A DNA stretch of 64,000 bases from Micropterix aruncella (lineage: Eukaryota > Arthropoda > Insecta > Lepidoptera > Micropterigidae), in the NCBI GenBank assembly GCA_944548615.1, contig OX155957.1:7291597-7355596 (forward strand), in the 5' to 3' direction. Both the position numbers and the translations under genes were made by a program. Under the pieces are notes generated by a model, which was not told the origin of the DNA, did no database searches, and saw nothing but the letters and a program-made list of their open reading frames with translations. Below, piece after piece: positions 1-11,877 of the stretch (its first letter is position 1; each line of letters starts with the position of its first letter).

Positions 1-489
1 GTGTGGTTATCAATTGGCACACATCGACGATAACAAAATAAACGTAAAACAATGTCGGTGGGGCTCTACCTTCATGAAGTTAATATTTTAAAGATAAAAA
101 ACGAATAACCAAATAATTACCTTGAGGGGTTAATGTAAATCGTATTTTATCCAGATCCAACGGCACACTGTCCCTGGAATGCACCAATGACTCTCGGAAT
201 CTGAAATTTAAATCAAAATTAATGAAAGCAAATATATAATGAAGTATATGAGGCAAACCAATCGGTTGATTATATTTTATCCAGATCCAACGGCGCTCTG
301 TCTCTGGATTGCACTAAGAACTCCCCCTGGAATCTGTAATATATTTGAAGTTAAAATTAAGGATGAGGTACATAATGAGGTAGGCAAAACAAGGCAATAG
401 GTGTGTTTAGAGTGCTCAAAAACTATTATACATTTAATCGGTCTGGTAATGTCTTTTGATCTGAACAATCAGTCTTATGGTTCTCGACT
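1..489. repeat. AT-rich sequence with a two-unit ~130-bp tandem duplication
   Basis: Two diverged units start near 142 and 272. Each opens with TATTTTATCCAGATCCAACG, continues through a short GC-richer block ending in GGAATCTG, and then an AT-rich spacer. A weaker third match to the second half of the unit lies near 1990-2020. No gene is visible. This may be part of the same LINE 3' flank or an unrelated repeat. Confidence 0.55.
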
Positions 490-503
490 TATAGAACGTC
501 GAT

Positions 504-1802
504 ATTACATTACATTACATTTTCGTCGTGTCCAATTGACGGCTAAAGACCGCTCTTGGACGTGTCAAAATAATTGTGCAAGGTAGTAAGTCTCGTTACT
601 ACTCTTTACTGAACATACATAGGTAGTCAAGAATTAACTACTAGATTGTCAAACTATAAATATAAATAATCAAAATAGAAGCCTAATATTTGAGGTAGTT
701 AGTAATTTGAAAAGATACGTAGTAAAATTATTCATCGTAATATTCAAATTGTCAGTAAAATGTTAAATAATCAAATCAAATCTACGTTATGAATTTTAAA
801 CTAAAAGTACATATATAAGACCATCTTGAGGTGTCGACTACAACGGGCGAGCCCGTCACCGCAGGACGTTTTAACGATTCATCTATCTATCGACCGTGCA
901 GTGAGCGTGGAAGTCTTATGACAATAACAATCCGACGTCTAGCTACGCCACAACCCGTGAGAGTCCAACGGCTTACCGCGAGTTAGCCAGGAATAAACCC
1001 GGCAGGCTCGAGATACTCGCGCCCTCACTTCCAATTGTGACCAAATTTCTCCGGTCTCTCGATTGGTTCCGAGTTCGAGGTCGCTTGCGCGGTCCTCTCC
1101 CTTACGAAGCGATGAAACAGAGTATACCGAATCTATCGCGGACCAAGGCGTCCTTTGCCCGGCTCTGAACCGGGATCGAGTCGCCGTAAGGTACGCAATC
1201 ACCCCCGCTCTATAGGAAACAATACAGTTCCCAGACTCCCTCCCCCGACTGTTAGTCGGAGAGCACAATCGATTGGCTTGCGCCGCACGGTGCGCAGACC
1301 GTCCAGGAGCGCCAGAGGTTTGATTCCCAGGGGAGACTGGTTGACCCAGTGTCCTACCCAGGTTCGCACCTCGTGCGTGGAGGCCGTCGGATGGGTGTTG
1401 ACCCGTGAGTGTGACCGACCCTGAGCACATGGGTCATCGTGGCCAACTCATCATGGGCCCGTTAGCTCCCAATATATAAGACCATATAAAATAATCAGAC
1501 AATAAGGCTCTACTATTTTAAGTAATTTAAATGGGCACAATATTTGAAAAATCATGATCCTCAAATTCGGCCAGATTATAAAAAGGGTGGCCTATCAGCA
1601 TCTCCCTAATGTTTTTTTTTAATTTTATGTCCTCCAGCTGTTTAAATTTTGTAGGGAGTAGATTATAAAATTTAATGCTAAGATACAAGTAGCGTTTCTG
1701 TACTTTTGGCCAGTCGTATTTAGGGTACGCATAAAATCGAGCTACCGCGGGTATGATGCAAGTGAATGTCTGAATTAATTGCAGTTTCTGCTGCATATGC
1801 AT
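504..1802 (-). pseudogene. LINE 3' end: RT-ORF C-terminus plus 3' UTR, interrupted
   Basis: The frame at 1802-1527 resembles the C-terminal tail of CR1/jockey-type LINE ORF2 proteins, with IKFYNLLP followed by a KKNIREMLIGHPFYNLAEF stretch. The 3' UTR runs down to a (TGTAA)n-like tail at 520-504. A second copy of the same LINE end lies on the plus strand at about 52545-53110. The 3' UTR is split here by a GGAGCTAA element at 825-1471. The catalytic RT domain is absent, so this is a 5'-truncated dead copy. The family level (non-LTR LINE) is secure; the clade is a guess. Confidence 0.75.
825..1471 (-). mobile_element. GGAGCTAA-family retroposon, subfamily A, full length
   Basis: A 647-bp element on the minus strand. 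It is flanked by a perfect 14-bp duplication, ATATATAAGACCAT, at 811-824 and 1472-1485. The 5' end reads GGGAGCTAACGGGCCC and the 3' end carries the family hairpin GACGGGCTCGCCCGT followed by GTAGTCGACACCTCAAG. The homologous LINE copy at 52789-52800 has the target once and no insert, so the boundaries can be read directly. Long open frames cross the copy on both strands but are not conserved among copies. Function: non-autonomous, probably mobilised in trans by a LINE. Confidence 0.85.
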
Positions 1803-3014
1803 ATTGCTGTGATATTCATAAACGAGGCCTGGTTGGCTGTGGCCAGGCAGGTTAAAAAAAAGCTATTTTGTTGCATTCATTACAAATAAAAGCTTGTTGT
1901 AGAAGATCAATTGAATATTTACCTGAAACCGTTATCGTAGATAGTATCAGAAAATGAGGCGGACTCTCTCTCTCTCAATTTCACTCAGACAAACGCATCT
2001 GGGAATCTGTAATTTATTTGCATTCAAAATAAACAACACTCTAAAATATAACATGATGTCGACATATATGATTGTGCTAATAATAGCACTAATTAGGTAA
2101 AGGATGCTTTTAAAAAATGATTACGCCATTAATATTTAATAGATATAAACTAAAACTGTTAATGAAATCTGTAAAATTAGCGATAATAACGAATGTTTTG
2201 CGGTCAGAGAACACGACAATTTGAGGTTATGTTTCTATGTAAAACAACATATTAACGCAAATTTGTCGATAAAAAGATGTATATTTACCTTAAATAGTTG
2301 TTGCAGATAGGAAGATGAGTATTATACATTAAACACATTCAAAACTATACATAAAAACCACAAAAACTGTCACAAAACCCCAAGCGTCGACACAGTCGCG
2401 AACAGTTTCGACACAGTTTCGAACTGTCACAATACTGCGATAAGGTGCTTACGGTGGTAGGCCGCACATCAACCGGTTCACCGCGTCGTTGCCAGATCTC
2501 TCAGTAGCATGGCTTGAGATAGAGAAGGCAATGATTATGGCCATGTATATAGTACAGCAACATGACGGTTTGTCTAAAGCGACGCAAGCATATACAGTCT
2601 ATCTGTCATTGATACCTTTAGCGCGGTCAAAAGCCTATGAATCGAATGAAATCGTTGCTTTTTATGGGCGCAATGTTGCTCTCGCTAATAAAACCATCGA
2701 AAGCACTTCATGTGAACGATCCCCGGAACGCACGATGCAAATTGTGGGGTGATGAATATGTATGCTGAGCAGTTCCACTATATGAATAATCCAACAAATT
2801 GGTTAACATAAATCGAACTACCGGCATGCTGCGTGAATTGATGGCCGTTTATTGCCGCCATATATCATTACTATACGAAATGCTACACACGATTTGTCGA
2901 TTCCCACAAATGAGATCGATAATAAGAAAAAAATAGGACATGCTGTGAAGTTCGACTTAGTACTATAATGTGATATATTAATATGTGAAATGACATGAAA
3001 AAACAAATGGAACA
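1803..3014. other. Unassigned AT-rich DNA
   Basis: No recognisable coding sequence. An 87-codon open frame at 2489-2752 has no recognisable motifs. Near 2383-2440 short words such as GTCGACACAGT and TTTCGACACAGTTTCGAAC recur. I see nothing else. Confidence 0.4.
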
Positions 3015-3022
3015 CTATCTAA

Positions 3023-3600
3023 AGCAGTGGTTCCCAACTCGTGGCTCGAGTGTCCGCGAGAACTAAATCTAGGTCAGCGATACTAAGTTCATGATCATGA
3101 GGAAAACATCGTTAGATAACGAAGCGCGCAAGCTCGTCGTTGTCAGATAGCCGGCTCTCTGCGAATCGTTGTATCAGTCAACAGACCCTTTGAAAGGCCT
3201 GTGACGTCTTTCACTATTCGTTATGTTAGGTGGGGCTTCTCGTGAGCCGGGCCCATTGACCCGGCTTCAGTTAGGTAATCACAGGGCTGCGCGCCCTGTG
3301 GCAGATATCGTAATGAGACGCCTGACAGATATGATACTTGTGGTGATATGATGAGACGGGAGAGTGTACATGGCATCTTCTGAGGCGATGACTGCTGTGT
3401 TGCAGTACCCCGCGCTGGTGGTCCGCTAATCTAGCAGGCTGCGCGGGAACGGCTTCCGGACTTCTGGCGGTCTGGACACCGTCACTCCGCAACTCGAGCG
3501 CAAAGAAGAGGCAAAGTTGTCGAAACCGATTATTCTGCGTTTGTGTCATTGAAAGCACTGGTCGATGTCATCTACCTGGCCGCCACTGTTGTGTTCTCGT
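3023..3600 (-). repeat. GC-rich segment with paired hairpins, possible LINE or transposon end
   Basis: A hAT-like terminal motif, CAGTGGTTCCCAACTCGTGG, sits at 3023. A markedly GC-richer block follows from about 3220 to 3600. It has two hairpins: CACAGGGC/GCCCTGTG (3280-3287 and 3293-3300) and GCCGGG/CCCGGC near 3246-3265. The 95-codon minus frame here has low-complexity Arg/His content and no catalytic motif. Stacked hairpins suit a LINE 3' end, but I cannot prove it. Confidence 0.35.
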
Positions 3601-3929
3601 AATGAAATTATAGAGTATTATAAAATAAATTAATATTACTTTTTTTTTATTATTTCTTCGGGTTCCAATTGAGTATATCGAAAGAAAACATATGGCATTT
3701 ACTTGAATTAGAAAAAAAAGGTTTTTTTTTTGCTAAGTGCGCATTAAATTTTTCAGGATTTTTTCTTTATACTCTAGAAAGAATATTGTGAGGTCAGCAA
3801 TATTATTTAATTTTGACAAATGAAATTCTATTTTTAAAATCCAGATGTCCATCCAGACAAATCCAAAATACATGATGATGATGATGTCCTCCTCATCGTG
3901 ATCAGACGACGGCGACCTCTTGGTTGACA
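3601..3929. other. Unassigned AT-rich DNA
   Basis: Poly(T)-rich sequence with a GATGATGATGATG run near 3872. Nothing identified. Confidence 0.35.
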
Positions 3930-4762
3930 GGACTTCTTCAACTCGTGAATCCCAGTTTGTTTTTAAAGGTCCGATTACAACCAACTACAGTAGAGTTGAC
4001 CGCATTTATTGTAAGTGTATGTGTAAGTGGGCCTCGGACGAGTTTCGCACTGTTAGCGGTTTGAGTCGAGGTTTACAAGCCGGGCTTCCTCAAACTCTTT
4101 AATTTTTGTGGTCACCGTGGAGCGCCACTCGCTGCGTTTGTGAGCAGCCCCCTCCCAGCTCTCAGGTAGAATACCACTGGCGGTTAGGTGCCTTTTTAAT
4201 ACATCTTTGTAGCGTAGGTGCTGTCCGCCAACTTTGCGTGCGCCTTTTAAGAGTTGGGCCTAAAACACGGCTTTCGGGAGGCGGTCGTCTTTCATACGCA
4301 CTACATGCCCACACCACCTCAGCTGAGCTTTCATGAGCATAGCTTCCATACCCTGCATTTTCGTCCGTCGTAACACTTCTGTGTTTGACACACGGGCTTT
4401 TCATGTTATCCTCAGGATGTTTCGGAGGCACTTCACGGGAAAGACGTCTAATTTTTTAACTCTTTCCTGTAGAGGCACCACGTTTCGGAGGCATATAACA
4501 ATATGGGTAGGACAATCGCTTTGTAGACGGACAGCTTTGTTTGCAGTTTCAGATCATGCGATTTCCAGACACTTTGGTTTAGTTTGCCGAAAGCGGAGGC
4601 AGCTCTGGCTATGCGTACTGGAATATCAGTGTCCAGGCGGCTATCATTCCTAATCTCACTGCCAAGATAGCGATAGTGAGATACTACCTCTAAGACACCA
4701 AAATACATAGTTTGCCACCAAATTCGTGGGTAGGTGTCCGTTGTTGAAAGAAATACCAACAT
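3930..4762 (-). pseudogene. RTE-like LINE reverse transcriptase C-terminus, broken
   Basis: The minus strand from 4762 encodes the C-terminal RT region seen in RTE-type LINEs: HYRYLGSEIRND, then IARAASAFGKLNQSVW, then LQTKLSVYKAIVLPILLYAS with W and LY following. After a frameshift near 4450 it continues as a stretch matching [22 protein letters not shown] and [10 protein letters not shown] (about 4390-4250). It ends near 3930 in a Cys-rich tail resembling the C2H2-like end of these proteins. Frameshifts and stops make it non-functional. The catalytic YADD region is missing upstream, consistent with 5' truncation. Confidence 0.8.
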
Positions 4763-5658
4763 TCAATGTAGAAAAGTCGTTTTGCTGTTTGGTTTTGCAC
4801 GGAATAAACCACCATTGAAAAGAACACGTTTTTTTTATTAGAATTCATTTCTAACTCAATTTTTGCCTGGGTGGCTTATGTCCACATCTTTTAGAGCATC
4901 CATAAACATGATCATCTATTGTAGTTCCATCTTCCCCAGTTTTTTATCTCGCCCTGATCGGTTAAAATGCTTTAATTCCAGAACCATTTATTCCAGCCCA
5001 TATTGTATTTTAACTACTTTCATATTATGTATGTATATACTAACAACGTTCGAAAAGTTCAAATTCCCCAATTACCGCTTCAATCAACTGCTGCAAATGT
5101 ACTAATTCTTTATTAATTAATAGCACAGCCTACGTTTTGTTCAATTGATCGATTTAAGTTGTGTAATTGCTTCTGTTACTTCGGCATATGCGGTAATTAA
5201 GCGACGCATTGTATATGGGGATAGTATTATTAATTTCATTGTTGATTTTCGATAGGCTTCGTGTTGGGTTTTAATTATTTCGCTAATGATGCAAAATGCA
5301 ATTATAACGGTAAAATTGCATTAGAGTATGATCCATGGGCTGATTTACTGCGCCTGCTAATATTCAAAACGCTTTAAATTACATGTACAAAATAATGTAC
5401 GTGATTTAAGAGCTGATGCTTTCTCTAAACTTTGGTTTAGTACTATTTTTCCTAACCCTTCTTTTCACATTGCTCCACATTAACTTTATTGGATTTAACT
5501 AGCAGTAGTAGGGAGGAAGTTGTAATATTACATGAATATTGTTCCAAGCTAAACTATAAACATAATATGTCTTTTCGAAGTACTGTTTCTTAACAATGTC
5601 TAAAATATAATGCAAATGCAGCAATCGTTAACTTGGTAACTAGCTTACCGATTAGGAC
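4763..5658. other. Unassigned AT-rich DNA
   Basis: No recognisable gene, repeat or motif. Short open frames (for example 4863-5105) lack family resemblance. Confidence 0.4.
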
Positions 5659-5672
5659 TATCAATTAGGGTA

Positions 5673-7093
5673 GTTAGTTAGTTGTACTGGGCGTTCCTCC
5701 GCAAGTCGACATCCAGTGTGCCTATTTTGCGTGTAACGGGGGTAGCGCTATTCCACCCACCCCAGCTCCTCGACGAAAGCCAGCAGGGCTTTCAGGTTTC
5801 CTGCTGCCTCGCGCAGGGTGCCTGGAGTCCCAAGGTGTTTTGTCCTGTATACTTCTACCTGTTTACAATCTAGCAGAATGTGTTTTGTGGTTTCTTCCGC
5901 CTCCATGCATGCTCTGCACATAGGGCTATTCGTTCCGCCCATGTTGAAGAGGTGTTTGTTTAGTGTGTTGTGTCCTGTTATCGGTCCCACTAGTTTGCGT
6001 AGTTGGGGCCTTTTTGTCCTTAGAAGTGTTTTGGTAAGTTTGTGGTTGTATTCCACTACTATTTCTTTGGTTTGTCTGCAGGTGTCTATCTCTTTCCAGT
6101 GTGTTTGATGTAGTTGTTTGTAGTGGTTGTCAAGTTGGTTGTTTATGTGCAAGTAGGGTAGGGGCACGATAGGTTCGGGTCCGTATGCCGGTGTGTCTGA
6201 GCCCTTACGGGCTAGTTCATCGGCAGCATCGTTTCCTCTTGAGTTACTGTGTCCCTTGATCCATTTCAGTGTCACCTTATTGCCTTTTCCGCATACCTCG
6301 AGGAGGCTTTGGTGGCATTCGTATACGAGCCCAGATGTAAATCTATCGCTTCCCAGTGCCTGTAGCACTGACCTGCTGTCCGATAGAATACATATGTTTT
6401 CGTGTTTTAGCTGCCGCTGTTTCACTGCGTTGCAAGCTTCTATTATTCCCATACATTCTGCTTGGAAAACTGTGTTGTGTGCTCCGAGTGGTTTGAAGAT
6501 GTGTATATTTAGGTCTTCCGAGAAGACACCACATCCTGTACCTTTGTTGGTTTTTGATCCATCTGTGTAGATTCTTAGGTCCGTTTGATTCATTGCTTCT
6601 TTTGAGTCTTCTGTTAATGATATGGCATATTCTTTCCAGAAGATCATAGTTTTGGGTATTCTGTCGATTGCCGCATCCAGCATTGGAAAACTTGACAGTA
6701 TATTATCATATATATTCGTGTGCGGTGTTTTATATTTGGTCCATAAGTTTAGATTCTTTAGACGAGTAGCCGTTGCGGCTGCTTCTTTTTGTATATGTAG
6801 GTGTAGTGGTAGAAGCCCTAGCATGATTTCCAGCGCCGCTGTCGGAGTTGTTCTCATGCAGCCGGTCGCTGATATACATGCTAGCCTTTGCATTTTCTGT
6901 AATTTGTTGATTGCAGTAGTGAGTTGGGTGCGGGGCCACCATACTACAGCTCCGTAGCTTATCATTGGTATTATTATCATTTTGTACAGCCACAGTATAA
7001 TGTGTGGGGCTAGTCCCCATTTCTTGCCCACCATTCTTCGGCATTGCCAGAAGGCGACTGTTGCTTTGTTTAGTTTGTTATCAATTGTTTGTG
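5673..7093 (-). mobile_element. Young 5'-truncated LINE insertion (RNase H-bearing)
   Basis: A 1421-bp insertion flanked by a perfect 14-bp duplication, TATCAATTAGGGTA, at 5659-5672 and 7094-7107. On the minus strand the 3' UTR ends in a short (AACT)n-like tail, CAACTAACTAAC. The perfect duplication and open frame indicate a recent event. The 5' end is truncated inside ORF2, as is typical of target-primed reverse transcription. Confidence 0.9.
5748..7093 (-). CDS. LINE ORF2 C-terminal fragment: RT thumb, RNase H, CCHC motif
   Basis: The frame is open from the truncation point (7093) to its stop; the first Met at 7034 is internal, not a true start. Counting from that Met, residues 1-60 are the RT thumb (KKWGLAPH, MISYGAVVWWPR). 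Residues ~155-280 form an RNase HI domain with all four catalytic acids visible: D158 (IYTDGSK), E193 (QAECMG), D219 (ILSDSRS) and D272 (GNDAADELA), plus H262 (KGHSNSRG). A C-x2-C-x8-H-x4-C motif follows at C373-C376-H385-C390. RNase H downstream of RT points to the I/R1/Loa-type LINE group. The polypeptide lacks endonuclease and RT active site, so it cannot transpose alone. Confidence 0.88.
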
Positions 7094-7107
7094 TATCAAT
7101 TAGGGTA

Positions 7108-7356
7108 ACTGTAACATTCGATTTCGAGATGGAGTTTTTTGTTTTGTGCTTTTAGTCCAAGCATATGGGGGTTTTATCAAGAAAAAATTCGGAAGTATTT
7201 TTCTCAACGGTTTTATATGTATTTGTGTACGCTGAATCCGATTTTCATCTTTGCGACCTCGCAAGAGGTGAGCTAACTTTAGGAATCGCGAAAAACCGCA
7301 AAAAAACGCATTTCATTTAGTTTTTCGCTTTTAACTCACGAATAGAGCATTTTTTG
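7108..7356. other. Short unassigned spacer
   Basis: AT-rich with TTTCGC and poly(A) runs. Nothing identified. Confidence 0.3.
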
Positions 7357-8690
7357 ATGCAGCTTGTTTCGTGCAGCTTGGGCCACAAGATCCATTTTGT
7401 TATCGGATCGGCTCAACTCACGATTCAGCTCCTATTCAGAAGCCTCCTCGAGTCGAAGGCTACCCCGGGTAAGACTCCCGTGTCTCAGGCCTCAGAGCTG
7501 GTGGACCGCTTTCTCCTGGTGGGATTGCATTCCGGCGCCACTGGACGGTTTGCGCACCGGTCGGCGATGCCAATCGGTTGTGCATTCTGACTAATTGCTG
7601 AAGGGGTCTGGAGACTATGGAAATACACTGTTTCCTAAACAGCGGGGGTGGATGTTTCACCTGATGTTATGCCACTCTTGAAATAACCTCGGGCACTCGA
7701 TCCTGTGTGGGCAAAGAACGCCCAGGTCCGCGATAAATTCAAACTGAATTACCGCTGTAATACAACAGGTAGAGGTTGCGTAAGCGACTTCGGACCTGTA
7801 ACCAGTCGGGAGCTAATGGGCCCATGTTGGGTTGGCCACGAAGACCCATGTGTTCAGGGTCCGTCACACTCACGGGTCAACACCCATCCGACGGCCTCCA
7901 CGCACGGGGTGCGAACCTGGGTAGGACTCTGGCCTTGGTCAGTTTCCCCTGGGAATCAAACCTCTGGCGCTCCTGAACGGCCTGCGCACCGTGCGGCGCA
8001 AGCCAATCGATTCTGACTAACAGTCGGGGGAGTCTGGAGGCTGTATTGTTTCTTATAGAGCGAGGGTGGTTGCGTACCTTACGGCGACTGCTCTTGAAAT
8101 GACCATCGGCCATCCGATCCTGGGTGAAAGCCGGGCAAAGGACGCCATGGTCCGCGATAGATTCGGTATACACCGTTTCACCGCTTCGTAAAGGAGAGGA
8201 CCGCGCAAGCGACCTCGAACTCGGAACCAATCGAGAGACAGGAGAAATCTGGTCACAATTGGTAGTTAGGGCGCGAGTGTCGGCCCGCCAGGTAACATAT
8301 CTGGCTATATCGCGGTAAGGCGTTGGTCTCTAACGGGCTGTGGCGTAGGTGGACTGTTTTGTCCCAAGTCTTCTACGCTCACTCCAGGGAGATAGAACGA
8401 CTAATCGTTAAAACTTCCTGTGGTGACGGGGTCGCCCGCTGTAGTCGACAACTCAAGTTGTAACCAGTCGGGAAGACGGGGAGGTATCCGGATGGTTAAT
8501 TCCAGACGGAGATATCCTGCCAAAACTGGTAGTTTCGCCGTAAGGTATTGGACTCTAACGGGTTGCTGGTGAATTAGACAGTAGATTGTCTTGTCCACAA
8601 GTCTGCTACGCTCATCCCACGGCTGAAAGAATGATCTATATCGTTATACCAGCCTGGGGTGACGGGTTCGCCCGTTGTAGTCGACACCTC
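7357..8690 (+). mobile_element. GGAGCTAA-family, subfamily B, interrupted by subfamily A
   Basis: The 5' part (7357-7811) starts near GTTTCGTGCAGCTTGGGCC and runs through the B-specific CTCAACTCACGATTCAG block. The 3' part (8474-8690) ends with GACGGGTTCGCCCGT and GTAGTCGACACCTC. Between them lies the A copy at 7812-8458. The uninterrupted B copy at 58862-59390 has the same junction intact (AACCAGTCGGGGAGTCGGAGG), confirming that the host element is one unit. No clear target duplication was found for the outer copy. Confidence 0.75.
7812..8458 (+). mobile_element. GGAGCTAA-family retroposon, subfamily A, nested full-length copy
   Basis: Flanked by TGTAACCAGTCGGGA at 7797-7811 and 8459-8473 (15 bp, of which the GGGA may be shared with the element's own GGGAGC start). 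It begins GCTAATGGGCCC and ends in the 3' hairpin region followed by GACAACTCAAGT. The order of events is clear: B inserted first, A later. Confidence 0.85.
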
Positions 8691-9819
8691 CATCCTGTAC
8701 ATTCTTAAATACAACACATAGGTACATGTAAAGGTCTATTACGCAATCCATTACGTTCGGGCATTAACTTTACCCCGCGCATCTGCAAATGCTCAAATGG
8801 AGACGGTGCACGCATCAACTCAAGAACAACAAGTGCTCCGCAGTTTTCATTCGAACATTTAGCGAACATGTCATCGCCAGAATTTTTTTTTTAAATTTCT
8901 CATCCTTTTCACAGCACTGTATAATGTTTGTACTCCTCGATTAGAGCTAGACATTTCTCTTCGGCCCACTCCATAGCGACGGATTCGCGCTTACTGAACG
9001 CCGAACGTTATGCGCGAGACGTACCCTGCAACGTCTCACTTTGCTCGCGTCCTCGAACACACTGCGCTCCGCTTGTGTTCGCAGCATTTACCGCCACCGC
9101 TTAGAGCGCTCGCCGCGAAGCGTACAACGTTGCACGCTCCAGGAGCGCGAACGTATCCACTGCTGGAGCAGTTGCAGATACGCGGAGCAGAGTTGATGCG
9201 CGAACCTATAGGATACCCACCTTAATATCAGTGTGGCATTGCATTGATATAATGGTCGTGAATAATGTTACAAGCTTTCAGGCAAAATTTAATAGATTCG
9301 TGTCTTGAGAAAATATCCTGATTATCGTGTAGGTAAAAAAAGAAAGAGCTTACGTTTTGTTTTAATCCCCAGATTACCTGTGGAATGACAAAGAAATACA
9401 AGATTATTCGTTTTCTGGAAATTGAATATTATGCTCTAACGATCGGTAGCACTTCGCCATATTTCTACTTACGGGGGGAAACGAGCGTTAAAACAACTTA
9501 TTTCTTAATAAAATAAAAGGTATAATTTCAATTCCTTCTTGTTACCTAATAATTAATCTAGTTAGTGATGTATATTATATATGTATATGATATACTTGGG
9601 GGCCGGCCGAAACGGCTACGCGCGGATCTGTGGAATGACGCAAAATGCCTATAAGCGTTGTTGGCTCCCGATCGGTTAAAGATTTAAAATTTATACGTAA
9701 TAATATTACTGCTCACTACATGATTTTATGTGAGACGAATTTACAATTTCTTGGATAATTGAAATATTTTTTAGATAATTTTATGGACTATTCAATCATA
9801 TCATTTTCAGTGTTCTTTT
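8691..9819. other. Unassigned DNA with a GC-rich patch
   Basis: From about 8940 to 9215 the sequence is rich in GCG, GAGCG and CGAACG words, unlike the AT-rich flanks. The 71-codon open frame across it has no recognisable domain. Near 9600 GGGGGCCGGCCGAAACGGC can form a small hairpin, and TCTGTGGAATGAC occurs twice in similar form (9378 and 9628). Confidence 0.35.
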
Positions 9820-10020
9820 TATTTATTTATTTATTTTTTTCCATAATTCAAGTTACAATTTACAAAAAGAAAATCCTTATCCTGACACAAAAACATTTTA
9901 TAATAAGTGTACATACCTAGCTTAGAAAGGAAATTCATCTTTTGACATATCGGTTTACCACCTCACTAGGTATGAACCTGTGTTGAGGTGGTACTAACAT
10001 CGGTAACTTATTTTGAGACG
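9820..10020 (-). repeat. Possible LINE 3' end with (AAATA)n-type tail
   Basis: A TTTATTTATTTATTT run at about 9818 is followed by a hairpin with arms CCACCTCA (9958-9965) and TGAGGTGG (9984-9991). This layout resembles other minus-strand LINE 3' ends in this window, but no coding part is visible. Low confidence. Confidence 0.3.
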
Positions 10021-11877
10021 AGAGGGCAAGTCTTATCTAATACGTGAATACAATTTAAAAATTAAAGCTAGAATTAAAAAACATCAATAAAATCAATAAA
10101 CATTTCAATAAAACATAAATCAATAAAAAAAATAGACTTTTAACAATAGTTCGGCAGTCACGTTTTTTATACTTTTTAATATATTTACTTGTTTTGGGTT
10201 TACTGGTATCGCCCTTTAATAGGATAATATGGATTGTTTAAGCATTTGTTGTGTACATTCGGTGTCAAATTAAATTGTTAACCCTAGGAAGCTCATCTCG
10301 TAAAATCTACTGTACATCGTCCATTGAAACTTACGGGCAATCAATCGCTTTCAACTTGCAGCCCAGACTTGGTTAGTTGTATTGGGAGAATTGGCACCCC
10401 TATACCTTGTGAATTCCACGCCTCACAAACGTTGTCGTGAAATATGGCTTTCTCGGCAGCGGCGCTTCGTGTAGTATTGGCCGCTCCTTTGGGCGGAAGA
10501 AGAAGCAATGTTCCCCGGCCTCCCCTGACCCCTCGCCATGCATATTAGAGGCGAAGCAGGTGCGGAGCCGCTCGTAAACCTACATAATTGATTGCATTAA
10601 AGAATTCAGCAGCGAGTGTTAGCGGCATCTACATACGACTACGCCGCATACTGGCGGTGGTAGGGGAGTATGTGGGTGTACGGGTGGGACAACTAGTGCC
10701 AATGGTTTTTTAGCTAACCGCACTTAACGGTCGTCGAGAAGAGCTGAGTGCCATTATACGATTGAGCTTGAAGATATTCCCTGTATGGAGGGTTCTTAAC
10801 CCATATATGCCCAGAACTATTTGGGATTTCGATTTTGGTTATTTTCATATATGTTTATGTTGATAGGTCCCTATAACAGTATTGACTACTTTTAGTATAT
10901 ATTTTTTTTGCTATCTAGGTATTTTAGTTAAGTGCCTGATCCGCCTAAAACACAAAAAAGAGATTTAATACAAGTCTTCGCTGTATATTTGTCTGACGTA
11001 TCGTTTTCGAAACACGCAAGTTATAAAGACATTATAGCTATTTATAAATTACTATTAACTAATTCTAAAATCACGAATAAGTCCATAATTTACCAAAATT
11101 TACTAAAATACTATGTTATATATGTACAAAGCTTTACTCAACTATAATTACTAACTTTTTTAAGGGAGACCACATGATTTTTGCACGACGCGAACACTAC
11201 TTGCACCGCTTACTATTTCAATCAAAACTATTAATGCTGCTAAAACTACGTTGCTAATAGGGGATAGTTCCGCACTCTTGAGATAGATGAGTTTTTTGGA
11301 TTTTACTGAACTTACAAAGGATTTCCGATGCTTTTACAAAAGTATTACTTCCTGTTTCGTTTTCGAATCACTGGCCATATATGGGTTAAGAGATAGGAAA
11401 AATATGCGGGTTGTTGTATGTTTCAATATAAGGAACATAATAATATCAATTAATGGTTTTGTGTTTATTTTCAATACAAAGAAAGCAATTTTTAAAATTG
11501 TCGCCGCAGTTATTGAAATGTTTGTAGCATGAAGTGCCACTCAAATCAAACCTTCTTCTGCAATCGTAGTTCAACTCGCAGCTGCTGCACAGTCGTCCAT
11601 ATGAGCTGTCATTTCCTGCGTCGCTACGCTGAACTCCTAGACTGTATCCAGACAAAATAGAGAAATAGCGTATAAGAAATGACGTCACATCTCTATTTCT
11701 TCGCATTCCACGTTCAAATCTCAAAAGGGAAAATAATATCATCTCGTCCACTATATTTTCTCTATCGGTTCACAGATTACATCCGTGGTATTCACATCAT
11801 TTCCGTTTATTATACAATACATGAAGTGCCAGAACTAGACCAACCGACTTTAGGTAGTATTAGTTTTGGTCTAGACC
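10021..11877. other. Unassigned DNA
   Basis: Mixed composition, with a GC-richer patch at about 10430-10720. No gene family recognised. Open frames at 10932-11147, 11287-11532, 11446-11751 and 11679-11954 show no motif, and the middle two overlap on opposite strands. Confidence 0.35.

Noticed and set aside
939..1430. 163-codon minus open frame and overlapping 89-codon plus frame
   Set aside because: Both lie in a GGAGCTAA copy; other copies at 7.8, 41.4 and 47 kb do not keep either frame, so GC-rich composition explains them.
5818..6957. Plus-strand open frames of 96-125 codons
   Set aside because: They are antisense to the RNase H LINE frame and show no family resemblance.
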